NCBI RefSeq assembly: GCF_000971275.1
Contig: NZ_LAPV01000086.1
Location: 36,725-100,724, forward strand
DNA length: 64,000 nt
DNA from: Devosia psychrophila
GTDB taxonomy: Bacteria; Pseudomonadota; Alphaproteobacteria; Rhizobiales; Devosiaceae
Direction of reading: 5' to 3'
Shown here: positions 37,775 to 46,337 of the stretch, one piece after another
Layout: every line of letters starts with the position of its first letter
Numbering within the stretch: the stretch's first letter is position 1
Position numbers and translations under genes: made by a program
The notes under the pieces: generated by a model
The model's database searches: none
Told to the model about the DNA's origin: nothing
The model's input: only the letters and a program-made list of their open reading frames with translations

Positions 37775-38647
37775 TCAAGGCTTGATGACGGCGACTTCTG
37801 CGGTAGTTTCGGCGCGGATATCCTGGGTCGCCTGGGGCAGGTATTTGTCGCAGGCGCCGTTGTGGTTCACCAGTGAGCCGACGATGTCATAGGCGGCTTC
37901 GGCCATCAGCCAGCGTATGCCGGCATGCAGCCCTTCCTGCGATTTGTCGCCAATCTTGATGTCGAACATCTCGTTGGAGAAAAACCTGAACACCGAGGCG
38001 AAAACTTCAGTGCCAATCGCCTGCTTGGCATAGGATCCAGCACGCACGATGCGCGTCGTCCTCGTGTTGGTGACACGGATATCGGCCGCAGCGGTCAAGG
38101 CAAAAGCGCGCGCGCCACCACCAATGCCGCCGACGGTCGCTTCGGCGCCGCCGGAATAGGTATTGAAGTCGAGCTGGGTAAGGGCGCCGTCAATGACATA
38201 ATCAGAGCCACGAATGCTGCCCTTGGTAATGGGGCGGAATTCAACGCTTTGATTGCCGACCGTGGCGGGTGCGCCGTCTCCCAGCAATTGTTCCTTGGCC
38301 CGCGCTATCTCCCATTCGGTGACCATTGTATTGGTCCGGTTGACCTGTTTCATGCCCGCCTTTTGCAGTGCTGTAATCAGCATGGCTGCCGCGTCGCGCG
38401 GGACGAAGCTGCCTTCCTCGGCGTTGAACTTGTTGGTCTGGTCGGAAATGGTGTGAACAGCCAGCATGATACCGGAGTTGCGCACTTCCGGGGTCTTGCT
38501 CAGGCAGACCAGTGCCTCGTCATGCGGGGTCGAATTGGCGATCGGCACCGGGCCGTGAAATTCGGGCTTCGGCCGGGTCATTGGGGTGAGGGCGGTGCAA
38601 CCGGTCAGCGCAAGGAACGCGATGCCCATGCCAAGAGTTTTCAACAT
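37775..38647 (-). CDS. hfaB: CsgG/HfaB-type outer-membrane lipoprotein
   Basis: A 290-residue lipoprotein: FLALTGC is the lipobox, with Cys17 as the lipidated residue. The core matches the CsgG family: VCLSKTPEVRN, then SGIMLAVHTISDQTNKF, then the SDYVIDGALTQLDFNTYSGG strand and a membrane-crossing beta region around GGIGGGARAFALTAAADIRV. CsgG forms a nonameric pore that exports curli subunits; the Caulobacter homologue HfaB exports holdfast anchors. It overlaps the HfaA-like gene by 7 bases. The C-terminal tail (KYLPQATQDIRAETTAEVAV) is an extension beyond the core. Confidence 0.88.
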   Translation of the reverse strand: MLKTLGMGIAFLALTGCTALTPMTRPKPEFHGPVPIANSTPHDEALVCLSKTPEVRNSGIMLAVHTISDQTNKFNAEEGSFVPRDAAAMLITALQKAGMKQVNRTNTMVTEWEIARAKEQLLGDGAPATVGNQSVEFRPITKGSIRGSDYVIDGALTQLDFNTYSGGAEATVGGIGGGARAFALTAAADIRVTNTRTTRIVRAGSYAKQAIGTEVFASVFRFFSNEMFDIKIGDKSQEGLHAGIRWLMAEAAYDIVGSLVNHNGACDKYLPQATQDIRAETTAEVAVIKP

Positions 38648-38991
38648 CCGAACATGCCCCCCGTAACGCTGAAACTGCCGCCGCGGCAGTCGCGTGCCTG
38701 GCTCTGCGCGCCGGTATTGGTCTGGGTGATCGAAATGACATTGTTGGAGCCGCTGACATTGACCGAAGTCGTATTGCCGGTCTGTCCGGTGGCGGTGCCA
38801 CCGCCGCCGCCACTGGTGCCGTTGCCGAGCAGGTCCAAAAGTTCGAGCCGGGTGCGCTCGATGGTCAGGAAGACCTGGCGCGGGCTGTCTGTGCGGAATT
38901 GGTAGGAACGGCTTTCGCCCAAGCCGTTGGCCAGCGCAGGAGAGCACTGGGCAATCAGCAATGCAGCGAGCAGAAATTTCTTGTGGGTCAC
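38641..38991 (-). CDS. hfaA: HfaA-like curlin-type secreted protein
   Basis: A 116-residue exported protein. Signal peptide runs to about AQCSPALA. The middle reads SYQFRTDSPRQVFLTIERTR, followed by a Gly-rich linker and a curlin-like stretch with TGQTGNTTSVNVSGSNN and SITQTNTGAQSQ. The protein ends in Gly-rich SVTGGMFGC with a terminal Cys. Caulobacter HfaA is a small curli-like protein of the same layout that forms SDS-resistant multimers. It starts at a GTG (38991) with GAGGAG six bases upstream, and its stop overlaps the hfaB-like start by 7 bases, so the two are co-translated. Confidence 0.78.
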   Translation of the reverse strand: MTHKKFLLAALLIAQCSPALANGLGESRSYQFRTDSPRQVFLTIERTRLELLDLLGNGTSGGGGGTATGQTGNTTSVNVSGSNNVISITQTNTGAQSQARDCRGGSFSVTGGMFGC

Positions 38992-39028
38992 ACCGATCTC
39001 CTCGGTCAATGTTCGGTCGAATGCGGGC

Positions 39029-39469
39029 CTAAAACTCGAGGCAATTTTCGGTGCTGCACCACGGGGCGCTGCTGACGGCGGGGGGGTCTGGCCAGTCCCC
39101 GGGCTTGCTTTCGGCGTAGGTTGCAGCCTGGCTGCGATAACCGGCGACGGCCGCGTCCAGCTTGTCGCGACACAGCAAGGCAGCCTGCGAGCTCACAAAG
39201 ATGTTCAGGCTCTTTTGCGTCTCGACATCTGCGAGTCCTGGCAGTGTCTGCTTGAGGGTGGTGAAGAAAGCTGTGACTGCCTCGGTGCGGGCGTTGGGAC
39301 CGCCAGCGAGAAACGGGTCACAGGTTTCTGCAGTAGTCCGAAGGGCGACCATCGAGTCCAAAAAGGGCTTGGGGTCATAAGCCGGCGCGGCCGCCTCCTG
39401 TGCAGACGCAGGGGTAAGCTGGCAGAACAGGCAAATTGCGACGGCAAATATAGCGGTTTTTAGTGTCAC
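39029..39469 (-). CDS. Small secreted protein upstream of hfaA/hfaB-like genes
   Basis: A 146-residue exported protein with signal peptide MTLKTAIFAVAICLFCQLTPASA. The mature part is helical with four Cys residues (in AETCDPFL, ALLCRDKL, and the final WCSTENCLEF) that could form two disulfides. It is the first gene of a minus-strand run leading through hfaA- and hfaB-like genes, 37 bases from the former. I do not recognise the family. By position it could be a periplasmic accessory protein, in the way CsgE and CsgF serve CsgG, but there is no visible similarity to those. Confidence 0.7.
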   Translation of the reverse strand: MTLKTAIFAVAICLFCQLTPASAQEAAAPAYDPKPFLDSMVALRTTAETCDPFLAGGPNARTEAVTAFFTTLKQTLPGLADVETQKSLNIFVSSQAALLCRDKLDAAVAGYRSQAATYAESKPGDWPDPPAVSSAPWCSTENCLEF

Positions 39470-39555
39470 AAGATGGTCCTCGAATCCTGAGTTCCAATCT
39501 ACGCCATGATTCTGTAATAAATAGAGTATTTTGGCAACACATGCTGCGACACGTC

Positions 39556-39573
39556 AGTATAAGTATTTATACT
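39556..39573. promoter_or_regulatory. AT-rich inverted repeat in the divergent intergenic region
   Basis: AGTATAA-GTAT-TTATACT, a perfect 7-bp dyad, within a 317-base gap (39470-39786) between the small secreted protein gene and the CcdA-like gene. The part from 39490 to 39660 is AT-rich and is the natural place for the promoter of the minus-strand hfa-like unit. No gene is seen in the gap. Confidence 0.5.
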
Positions 39574-39786
39574 ATATCTGATGTTGAACTATTATCGCAT
39601 GATTTATTGGAGAATTTTCTTTGTGTAAGTATTTCAGCGATTAGTATTTCGGATGGGCAGCTGCGTCTCTTTGGCCTGCTGCCAAGTTGCGGCCTGGCCC
39701 GGTTCACAAACCGGCGATGCGACATGGGGCGCATTGCTTTGCCGCCGCGAGACGCTAGAACACCGGCAACAAGGAGCGTCAGCCTC

Positions 39787-40521
39787 GTGGAATTCTCTCT
39801 GCCATTGGTGTTTGGCGCAGGCGTGCTGAGCTTCCTCAGTCCCTGCGTGTTGCCGCTGGTGCCGCCGTATCTCACCTATATGAGCGGGGCGAGTTTTGAC
39901 CAGTTGCGCGCCGATGACAAAGGCGCCGCAGCGCTGCAACGCCGGGTCGCGCTGACCTCGCTGTTCTTCATCGCCGGCTTTTCCGTGGTCTTCATCACGC
40001 TGGGCGCGACGGCGACGGCGTTTGGCCAGGTGTTTCGGCAAGCGCTGCCGATACTGACCCCGATTGCCGGCATCATGATCATCGCCATGGGCCTGCATTT
40101 CATCGGCGTCTATCGCATCGGACTGCTCGACCGGCAGATGCGCCATCAGGGACCGGGCGCGGCCAGCGGGCCGCTCGGCGGCTTCCTGCTTGGCCTGGCG
40201 TTTGCCATCGGCTGGACGCCCTGCATCGGGCCGGTCCTGGCGGCGGTGCTTTCGGTGGCGGCCAGTCGAGACACGGCATGGGAAGGCGCGGGCCTGCTCG
40301 GCATTTATTCGCTTGGCCTTGGCGTACCATTTTTCCTGGCCGGCATAGCCATCGGCCCGTTCCTCGCCTTCTTCCAGGGCTTCAAAAGACACCTGCACAC
40401 GGTCGAGCGCGTCATGGGGGTGTTGTTGGTGGTGACTGGCGTGCTTTTTCTCACAGGTAACTTCACCCGGCTATCCTACTGGTTTCTGGAGACTTTCCCC
40501 GTATTGGCGAATTTCGGCTGA
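39787..40521 (+). CDS. ccdA: Cytochrome c biogenesis protein CcdA
   Basis: A 244-residue, six-segment inner-membrane thiol-disulfide transporter that passes electrons from thioredoxin to periplasmic partners. The two reactive Cys are in FLSPCVLPLVPPYLTYMSG and GWTPCIGPVLAAVLS, the pseudo-symmetric pair typical of CcdA/DsbD-beta. A GTG at 39787 is used, with AAGGAG about 10 bases upstream; the frame stays open a further 108 codons but that extension crosses AT-rich non-coding DNA. Beside cysteine-containing secreted proteins it could help disulfide handling, but that is only inference. Confidence 0.92.
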   Translation: MEFSLPLVFGAGVLSFLSPCVLPLVPPYLTYMSGASFDQLRADDKGAAALQRRVALTSLFFIAGFSVVFITLGATATAFGQVFRQALPILTPIAGIMIIAMGLHFIGVYRIGLLDRQMRHQGPGAASGPLGGFLLGLAFAIGWTPCIGPVLAAVLSVAASRDTAWEGAGLLGIYSLGLGVPFFLAGIAIGPFLAFFQGFKRHLHTVERVMGVLLVVTGVLFLTGNFTRLSYWFLETFPVLANFG

Positions 40522-40622
40522 GAGTAATGCCCGCTTAACTCTGCACCCAATTTCCCGGAATTCACCGATTTGCAGGGGGGAACTTCAACTCTGATTTACT
40601 TAGTGCGGTCACTCTGCCGCCC

Positions 40623-41888
40623 ATGAGTGGGAGCATTCTTCTTCAGTCAGCCGAAATTGCCTTCGAGGCATCCGGCGCCGGCGACACTGCGACAGGGGCG
40701 CCGCTGATGCTGCATGGCCAAGTCGACGTGCTGGTCGCCAGCCGGATCGAAGAAGTCGAGGCGATCTGGCGGCAGTTGACGCCACAATCCATCGAGTCCC
40801 CGGGGCAGAGCTACGATTTTATCCGGCTTTGGGTCGCCAATCGCAAAATTGCCGGGGCTGACCAGCGCTATGTCGTGGGTCTGGTCGATGGCCAGCCGGT
40901 TGCCCTGCTGCCGCTGCAGCGCAAGCGCGTTTATGGGCTGCGGATTTTTACCTGGTTCCCCGGCGCGAATGCGGGCTGTTATGCGCCGGTTGCGGACAAC
41001 GAACGGCTGGCCGCGCTTGGCCCCGATGGACGTAAGGCGCTGTGGGCCGCGATGACCCGCAAGCTCAGCGGCGCCAATGCGATTTATCTGCGGTCCATTC
41101 CGATCGAGGTCGGCGCGCATGCGGGCCTGTTCGACGAACTGGGCGCGCCACTTTCCGTTGAGACGCTGTACCGCTCGCAATATTCGAGCTGGCAGGAATG
41201 CGACACGCTGCAGCGCAGCAAGTCCCGGCGCAAGCATGACCGGCAGCAGAGCGATCGGCTGGAGGCCATGGGCGAGGTCACATTCGCCGACCTGCGCAAT
41301 GGCGACGATACCGATTGCGCCATCGAGACCATGTTCAAGCAGCGCTCGGCGCGGTTCAAGGCGATGGGTATCCGCGATACCTTCGTGCAGGACCGGCTGA
41401 TCGGTTTCTACCACGATGCGGCCAAGCCCGGCTCCGGCGTTGATGTGCGGCTGCATGTGCTGCGGCTCAATGGCGATATCGTCGCGGTGCGCTATAATAT
41501 CGTCCACAATGACCGGATGTTCTGCCTGATCTCCTCGATGAGCGATGACCCTGCCATCCAGAACGGCTCTCCCGGCAAGCAATGCCTGCTTCGCGTCATG
41601 CAGACAGTGTTCGACGAGGGTACCCGCGTGTTTGACATGGGCAGCGGCTTTACCGACGAGAAGCGGCACTGGTGCAATGTGCAGACGCCGTTGCGCCAGC
41701 ACTATCTTGGCCTGACGCCGCTCGGCGCGCTGATCGTGCGGTCACACCAAGCCTTCCAGCGCGCTCGTGCTGCCATCAAGGCCAATCCACAGCTGAAGTC
41801 TTGGACCCGAAATGCGCGGCAAAGCCTTGATAAGATCAGCGGTGCGCGCCGGCCCGAGACCGACAAGCCGGCCGATTCCTCAAAGTAG
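40623..41888 (+). CDS. FemAB/BcsL-type GNAT acetyltransferase (HfsK-like)
   Basis: A 421-residue cytoplasmic transferase of the Acetyltransf_6 group, with two GNAT-like halves. Recognisable parts are SYDFIRLWVANRKIAG, RSKSRRKHDRQQSDRLE with many basic residues, LHVLRLNGDIVAVRYNIV and the late FDMGSGFTDEKRHWCNVQTPL. Members include CelD/BcsL in cellulose clusters and Caulobacter HfsK, which modifies the holdfast polysaccharide. Placement 2 kb from hfa-like genes makes an exopolysaccharide role likely, but this is inference. ATG at 40623. Its end overlaps the convergent radC gene by 9 bases. Confidence 0.8.
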   Translation: MSGSILLQSAEIAFEASGAGDTATGAPLMLHGQVDVLVASRIEEVEAIWRQLTPQSIESPGQSYDFIRLWVANRKIAGADQRYVVGLVDGQPVALLPLQRKRVYGLRIFTWFPGANAGCYAPVADNERLAALGPDGRKALWAAMTRKLSGANAIYLRSIPIEVGAHAGLFDELGAPLSVETLYRSQYSSWQECDTLQRSKSRRKHDRQQSDRLEAMGEVTFADLRNGDDTDCAIETMFKQRSARFKAMGIRDTFVQDRLIGFYHDAAKPGSGVDVRLHVLRLNGDIVAVRYNIVHNDRMFCLISSMSDDPAIQNGSPGKQCLLRVMQTVFDEGTRVFDMGSGFTDEKRHWCNVQTPLRQHYLGLTPLGALIVRSHQAFQRARAAIKANPQLKSWTRNARQSLDKISGARRPETDKPADSSK

Positions 41889-42611
41889 CTTGAGGCCGCG
41901 CAGCGAGGCGTGGCCCGACTTTCCGATGATGATGTGATCGTGCAGGGTGATGCCCAGCGGCTTGGCTATGTCCGATATTTCCTTGGTCATTCGCACGTCT
42001 GCCGACGACGGGGCCGGATCGCCCGACGGATGGTTGTGAACAAGGATCAATGCGGTGGCGGATAGCTCCAGCGTGCGCTTGATCACCTCGCGCGGGTAGA
42101 CCGGAGTGTGGTCCACCGTGCCGGTCTGCTGCACCTCATCGGCAATCAGGCGGTTTTTCTTGTCGAGAAACAGAATGCGGAACTGCTCGATGCTCTCGAA
42201 CGCCATCTGGCTGCGGCAATAATCGATGAGCTGGGTCCACGAAGCCAGGATCGGCTGTTCACTGTCGATCCGGTCGCGACCGAAGCGGGCCGCCACGGCC
42301 TGGATCACCTTGAGATGGGCAATCGTGGTGTCGCTCAGCCCTTTGATTTTGACCAGCCGGGCTTGGCTGGCGTTGAATACGCCCGAGAATGAGCCAAATT
42401 CGCGCATCAGGGTTTTCGCCAGTGCCTTGGTGTCGCGGCGCGGGATCACCAGCTGCAATGCGAGCTCGAGCAGCTCATAGTCCTCCAGCGCATCGCCGCC
42501 CACCTTCAGGAAGCGTTCGCGCACCCGCTTGCGGTGGCCGGCATGATCGTCGGGTTCGGCGATGCTGGAGAGAAAGGGCGCCTCGGCGAGTTCATCGGGG
42601 CGGTCGTTCAT
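41880..42611 (-). CDS. radC: RadC/JAMM-domain protein
   Basis: A 243-residue protein with an N-terminal helix-hairpin-helix region (KIKGLSDTTIAHLKVIQA) and a C-terminal JAB/MPN metalloprotease-like domain. The metal motif is HNHPSGDPAPSSAD with the upstream Glu of YPREVIKRTLEL. The original DNA-repair assignment of RadC in E. coli was withdrawn, so function is uncertain. Its ATG overlaps the map stop (TGATG), so it is translated from the map message. Confidence 0.93.
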   Translation of the reverse strand: MNDRPDELAEAPFLSSIAEPDDHAGHRKRVRERFLKVGGDALEDYELLELALQLVIPRRDTKALAKTLMREFGSFSGVFNASQARLVKIKGLSDTTIAHLKVIQAVAARFGRDRIDSEQPILASWTQLIDYCRSQMAFESIEQFRILFLDKKNRLIADEVQQTGTVDHTPVYPREVIKRTLELSATALILVHNHPSGDPAPSSADVRMTKEISDIAKPLGITLHDHIIIGKSGHASLRGLKLL

Positions 42612-43444
42612 CAGGCGGTCCGCGCTGCCATGGGATTGAACAAGCCGCCCGGCGACAGCGTGAAAATTTCGCATCCGGTCTCGGTAATGCCGATCGAGTG
42701 CTCGCATTGCGACGACAACGTGCGGTCGCGGGTGACCGCGGTCCAGCCGTCGGACAGGATTTTCACATCGGCGCGGCCCAGGTTGATCATCGGCTCGATG
42801 GTGAAAATCATGCCGGGCTTGAGCGGCACACCGCTGCCGGCGCGGCCGAAATGCAGGATATTGGGCTCATCATGGAACAGCTGGCCCACGCCATGGCCGA
42901 CGAAATCGCGCACCACGCTCATCCGCTCGCCCTCGGCAATGGCCTGGATGGCGGCGCCGATGTCGCCGGTGGTATTGCCGGGCTTTGCCGCCGCGATGCC
43001 TGCTTCGATGCTGGCATAAGTCACCTCGATCAGCCGCTCCGCCTTGCGGGAAATTTCGCCAACCGGATACATGCGGCTGCTGTCGCCATGCCAGCCGTCG
43101 ACTACAAAGGTCAGGTCGATATTGACGATGTCGCCATCGCGCAGCGGCCGCTCATCGGGAATGCCGTGGCAGACCACGTGGTTGATCGAGGTGCAGAGCG
43201 AATGCCGATAGCCCTTGTAGAAAATCGTCGCCGGGACGCCACCATTGTCCATGCCGAATTCATAGGCGATCTGGTCGAGCTTGGCCGTCGGCACGCCGGG
43301 CTCGACGAATTCGGTGAGGATGTCTAGTGCCTGCGCGGTCAGCGCGCCGGCCTTGCGCATGCCCTCGAAGCCTTCGCTGCCGTGCAACGGAATGACGCCA
43401 GACCTGCGGTGGGCTTTGGCTGGGGCTTCGACGTAGGTGATCAT
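42611..43444 (-). CDS. map: Methionine aminopeptidase, type I
   Basis: A 277-residue metalloprotease removing N-terminal methionine from nascent proteins. The five metal ligands fit: D and D in NIDLTFVVDGWHGDSSRM, His in VGHGVGQLFHDEPNI, Glu in FTIEPMINLG and Glu in SSQCEHSIGITETG. The catalytic His-like residue lies in SINHVVCHGIP. ATG at 43444 has GGAG upstream. It carries about 20 extra residues before the pita-bread domain. Confidence 0.96.
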   Translation of the reverse strand: MITYVEAPAKAHRRSGVIPLHGSEGFEGMRKAGALTAQALDILTEFVEPGVPTAKLDQIAYEFGMDNGGVPATIFYKGYRHSLCTSINHVVCHGIPDERPLRDGDIVNIDLTFVVDGWHGDSSRMYPVGEISRKAERLIEVTYASIEAGIAAAKPGNTTGDIGAAIQAIAEGERMSVVRDFVGHGVGQLFHDEPNILHFGRAGSGVPLKPGMIFTIEPMINLGRADVKILSDGWTAVTRDRTLSSQCEHSIGITETGCEIFTLSPGGLFNPMAARTA

Positions 43445-43567
43445 ACAGGACTCCAAGTTGCCTGCAAATTAGTCCCTCGCAGGCGTGATGTGAAGAGCAG
43501 CACGCTTGCTTGACGCCGATATCGCCTGGGGGCATTGCTGATGCACAGCAAGCCACGGAAAACACTC

Positions 43568-44338
43568 ATGTCCGCAGACAGTATCACGGCCGCTCTTCTG
43601 GTCATCGGCGACGAAATTCTCTCCGGCCGCACCAAGGACGTCAACATTGGCGCCACCGCCGAATTTTGCACCGATCTTGGGATCGACCTCAAGCAAGTGC
43701 GCGTGGTGAGCGACGAGACCGACGAAATCGTCGAGGCAATCAACGCCCTGCGCGGCCGTTATACCTATGTTTTCACCACCGGCGGCATCGGCCCGACGCA
43801 TGACGACATCACGGCCGACGCGGTGGCCAAGGCCTTCGGCGTGGCGCTACCGATCAATGACGAAGCCCGGGCCATGCTGGAAACGCGCTGGAAGCAGACC
43901 GGCACCGAGGTCAACGAGGCACGGCTGCGCATGGCGCGGATACCCGAAGGCGCGTCGCTGATCGTCAACTCCGTCAGTGCCGCCCCCGGTTTTCGCATCG
44001 GCAATGTCCATGTGATGGCCGGCGTGCCGATCATCATGCGTGCCATGCTCGAGGCAATCCTGCCGACGCTCAGGACCGGCAAGAAGGTCCTTTCGGTCAC
44101 CGTCAAGGCGGCGGTGGGCGAGGGGACTGTCGGGGGCCCGCTCGGAGCGCTGCAAGAGCTGTATCCCGACGTCAAGATGGGCAGCTACCCGCAGATGGGC
44201 AATGACAAGGTGATGACCGAGCTGGTGCTGCGCTCGTCCGATCCGGTGCGGCTCGAAGAGGCGGCAGGCAAGGTCCGCGCCATGGTAGCCGAGGCGCATC
44301 AGCGGGCCGGCGTAACGCCGCCCGACGAAGTCTACTGA
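43568..44338 (+). CDS. CinA-N-type molybdopterin-binding-domain protein
   Basis: A 256-residue protein of the MoCF_biosynth (MoaB/MogA-like) fold found at the N-terminus of CinA, but lacking the CinA nicotinamide-deamidase half. Signature parts are ALLVIGDEILSGRTKDVN, FTTGGIGPTHDDITADAVAK and VHVMAGVPIIMRAMLE. In CinA this domain acts on ADP-ribose or FAD-type pyrophosphates; stand-alone forms are common in Rhizobiales. ATG at 43568 with a weak CGGAA site; two earlier ATGs are out of register with the family start. Divergent from map. Confidence 0.9.
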   Translation: MSADSITAALLVIGDEILSGRTKDVNIGATAEFCTDLGIDLKQVRVVSDETDEIVEAINALRGRYTYVFTTGGIGPTHDDITADAVAKAFGVALPINDEARAMLETRWKQTGTEVNEARLRMARIPEGASLIVNSVSAAPGFRIGNVHVMAGVPIIMRAMLEAILPTLRTGKKVLSVTVKAAVGEGTVGGPLGALQELYPDVKMGSYPQMGNDKVMTELVLRSSDPVRLEEAAGKVRAMVAEAHQRAGVTPPDEVY

Positions 44339-44447
44339 GTTTGGCAGCACTTGCTGGGCAAAATCGCGCTGGGCGATTGGCGCGGCGGCCGGGGTTTGAT
44401 AAGCACGGTCCCTTACCGAACGGCAGCTTCGGCGCAGGAGAGATGAA

Positions 44448-44945
44448 TTGACTGATCCCAACCAGAAGTCCTTCCCCGTCACCTGGGACCAGTTCCATCG
44501 CGATAGCCGCGCCCTGGCCTGGCGCCTGGCCGGCATGGGCACCTTCGACGCCGTGGTTGCCATCGCCCGCGGTGGTCTCGTGCCCGCCGCCATCGTGGCG
44601 CGCGAGCTCAATATCCGCACCGTCGAGACCGTGGCCGTCAAAAGCTACGACCATCAAAACCAGAGCGGCATCCAGGTGCTGAAGCCGATTAGCCAGCAGG
44701 TGTTGGACCTCGCCAAGACCGGCAAGAAAATCCTGATCGTCGACGATCTGGTCGACACCGGCTCTACAGCCCGCGTCGTCCGGGAAATGCTCCCCGGCGC
44801 ACATTTTGCCACGGTTTACGCCAAGCCCAAGGGCCGCGACCTCGTCGACACCTTCATCACCGAAGTCAGCCAGGACACCTGGATATTTTTTCCATGGGAT
44901 CTGGATGTGGCTTATGTCGCGCCGATCAGTGGTGGGACGGACTGA
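44448..44945 (+). CDS. gpt: Xanthine phosphoribosyltransferase
   Basis: A 165-residue purine-salvage enzyme transferring ribose-5-phosphate from PRPP to xanthine (and guanine). The PRPP motif is [36 protein letters not shown] and the C-terminal [17 protein letters not shown] match the Gpt type. The start is a TTG (44448) with AGGAGAG just upstream; the ATG five bases earlier is in another frame and stops at once, so TTG decides the N-terminus. Confidence 0.95.
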   Translation: MTDPNQKSFPVTWDQFHRDSRALAWRLAGMGTFDAVVAIARGGLVPAAIVARELNIRTVETVAVKSYDHQNQSGIQVLKPISQQVLDLAKTGKKILIVDDLVDTGSTARVVREMLPGAHFATVYAKPKGRDLVDTFITEVSQDTWIFFPWDLDVAYVAPISGGTD

Positions 44946-44967
44946 GACGGCTCCGCCAACCGTCTCA
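44943..44967 (+). terminator. Hairpin overlapping the gpt stop codon
   Basis: TGAGACGG (44943-44950) and CCGTCTCA (44960-44967) form an 8-bp stem starting with the stop codon itself. No T run follows, so the terminator activity is uncertain. Confidence 0.5.
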
Positions 44968-45092
44968 AATCAGCGCTGCATTGCCAGTGCGTTTGCCCTT
45001 CCGTCCGGATGTCCGAATGCGGTACTTCCGGAACGGGGTGGGGTGGGAAGCGGTCTGTCCGTTTTCGGATTTGAAGCTCGGATAGCGGACAT

Positions 45093-46331
45093 TCACCCTT
45101 GGCGGTGTACTGCGTCTGTTGGTTGGTTTACCGCTGCGACCTTCTGACCGATAGGCCGGCATCGACGCCAGACATCGCCGAACACAGCGACGCACATCAA
45201 GCCCGCAACCGCCAGGATCCACAATGATGGCTTTGGACCGATTGCACCCAGTGCAACCGACAGGGCAAACGGTGCCAGTGAAGATAGACCGAGCCGACCC
45301 ATGCCAATCCAGCCCATCCGCTTTCCGAAGCCGGCCTTGCCAAAGATTGCCAACGGCAGCGTGCCGGACACGATGCTGAACAGCCCGCTTCCCAAGCCGA
45401 AGATTATGGCGAACAATATGGCACCGGCGGTCGAGGGCGCTGACAGTGCCAGGGTGCCAAGCGCCAGCGGCATGGTGATGGCCGACACCACCGCCAGCAC
45501 CGTCGCCGGGAGATCCTGGCCAAAGCCCATGTTGATCAGGCGACTGGCCACTTGGGCCGGCCCGAGCAGCGACGCCACCCAGACGCCGACGGTCCCAAGC
45601 CCGAGAACTCCGAGCATGGGTACCATGTGGAACAGTGTCGCTGCCGAAACGAACCCGGCGAGCGAAAACCCGAGCACAATCAGGATAAAGACAAGGTCGC
45701 CGTTGTCGACAATCATCGGAGTCTTAGCCGCTACGGTTTCGATCGGACGGGCGGCTACGATCCGGGCGAAGCGGGATAGCCAGAGGTGGAGCGGAAGGCA
45801 GACAACGAGATTCAGACCCGCGAACAGCAAGTATACCTGTTGCCAGTCCATCGTCTGCAATAGCCATGTCGTCAGCGGCCAGAAGATCGTTGAGGCGAAC
45901 CCGGCGATCAGGGTCAGGTAGGTTATGCTGGGCTGCGCCCGGGTACCGGTCGTCTGGGCCAGGAAGGCGAAAGCCGTCGAGTAGAGCACGAAGGCCGATG
46001 CCAGTTCGACCAAGACCATGCCCGCCAGGAAAGCTGTCGTGCTGCTGGCCAATCCACACACCGCCAGCGCCGCCGCCGCCCCGATCGAGCCGGCCGACAT
46101 GACTCGGCCCGCACCCAGCCGATCGGCCAGGCCGCCGGCCCATGGCGATATCAGGCCGCCCGCCAGCAGCGCCAGCGAGATGCATCCATAGATCCATTCC
46201 ACCGCAACGCCCAAGTCGATGGCTATGCCCGGCGCAAGGATGCTGAAACTGTAGTAGAGGGTGCCGTAACCGATGATCTGGGTCATGCCCAATGCCCAGA
46301 TGGCACCGGCATTGGAGTGGGTATCGGCCAT
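45093..46331 (-). CDS. MFS transporter at the end of the arsenic operon
   Basis: A 412-residue, 12-segment transporter. MFS motif A is seen in SPWAGGLADRLGAGRVMSAG, and the first segment reads MTQIIGYGTLYYSFSILAPG, typical of a monocarboxylate-like subgroup. It lies 6 bases after arsH in the same direction and seems to be part of the ars message. Arsenic-linked MFS exporters (ArsJ, ArsK, ArsP-unrelated types) exist, so efflux of an arsenical is plausible, but no member is recognised with certainty. Confidence 0.85.
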   Translation of the reverse strand: MADTHSNAGAIWALGMTQIIGYGTLYYSFSILAPGIAIDLGVAVEWIYGCISLALLAGGLISPWAGGLADRLGAGRVMSAGSIGAAAALAVCGLASSTTAFLAGMVLVELASAFVLYSTAFAFLAQTTGTRAQPSITYLTLIAGFASTIFWPLTTWLLQTMDWQQVYLLFAGLNLVVCLPLHLWLSRFARIVAARPIETVAAKTPMIVDNGDLVFILIVLGFSLAGFVSAATLFHMVPMLGVLGLGTVGVWVASLLGPAQVASRLINMGFGQDLPATVLAVVSAITMPLALGTLALSAPSTAGAILFAIIFGLGSGLFSIVSGTLPLAIFGKAGFGKRMGWIGMGRLGLSSLAPFALSVALGAIGPKPSLWILAVAGLMCVAVFGDVWRRCRPIGQKVAAVNQPTDAVHRQG

Positions 46332-46337
46332 TGTAAC

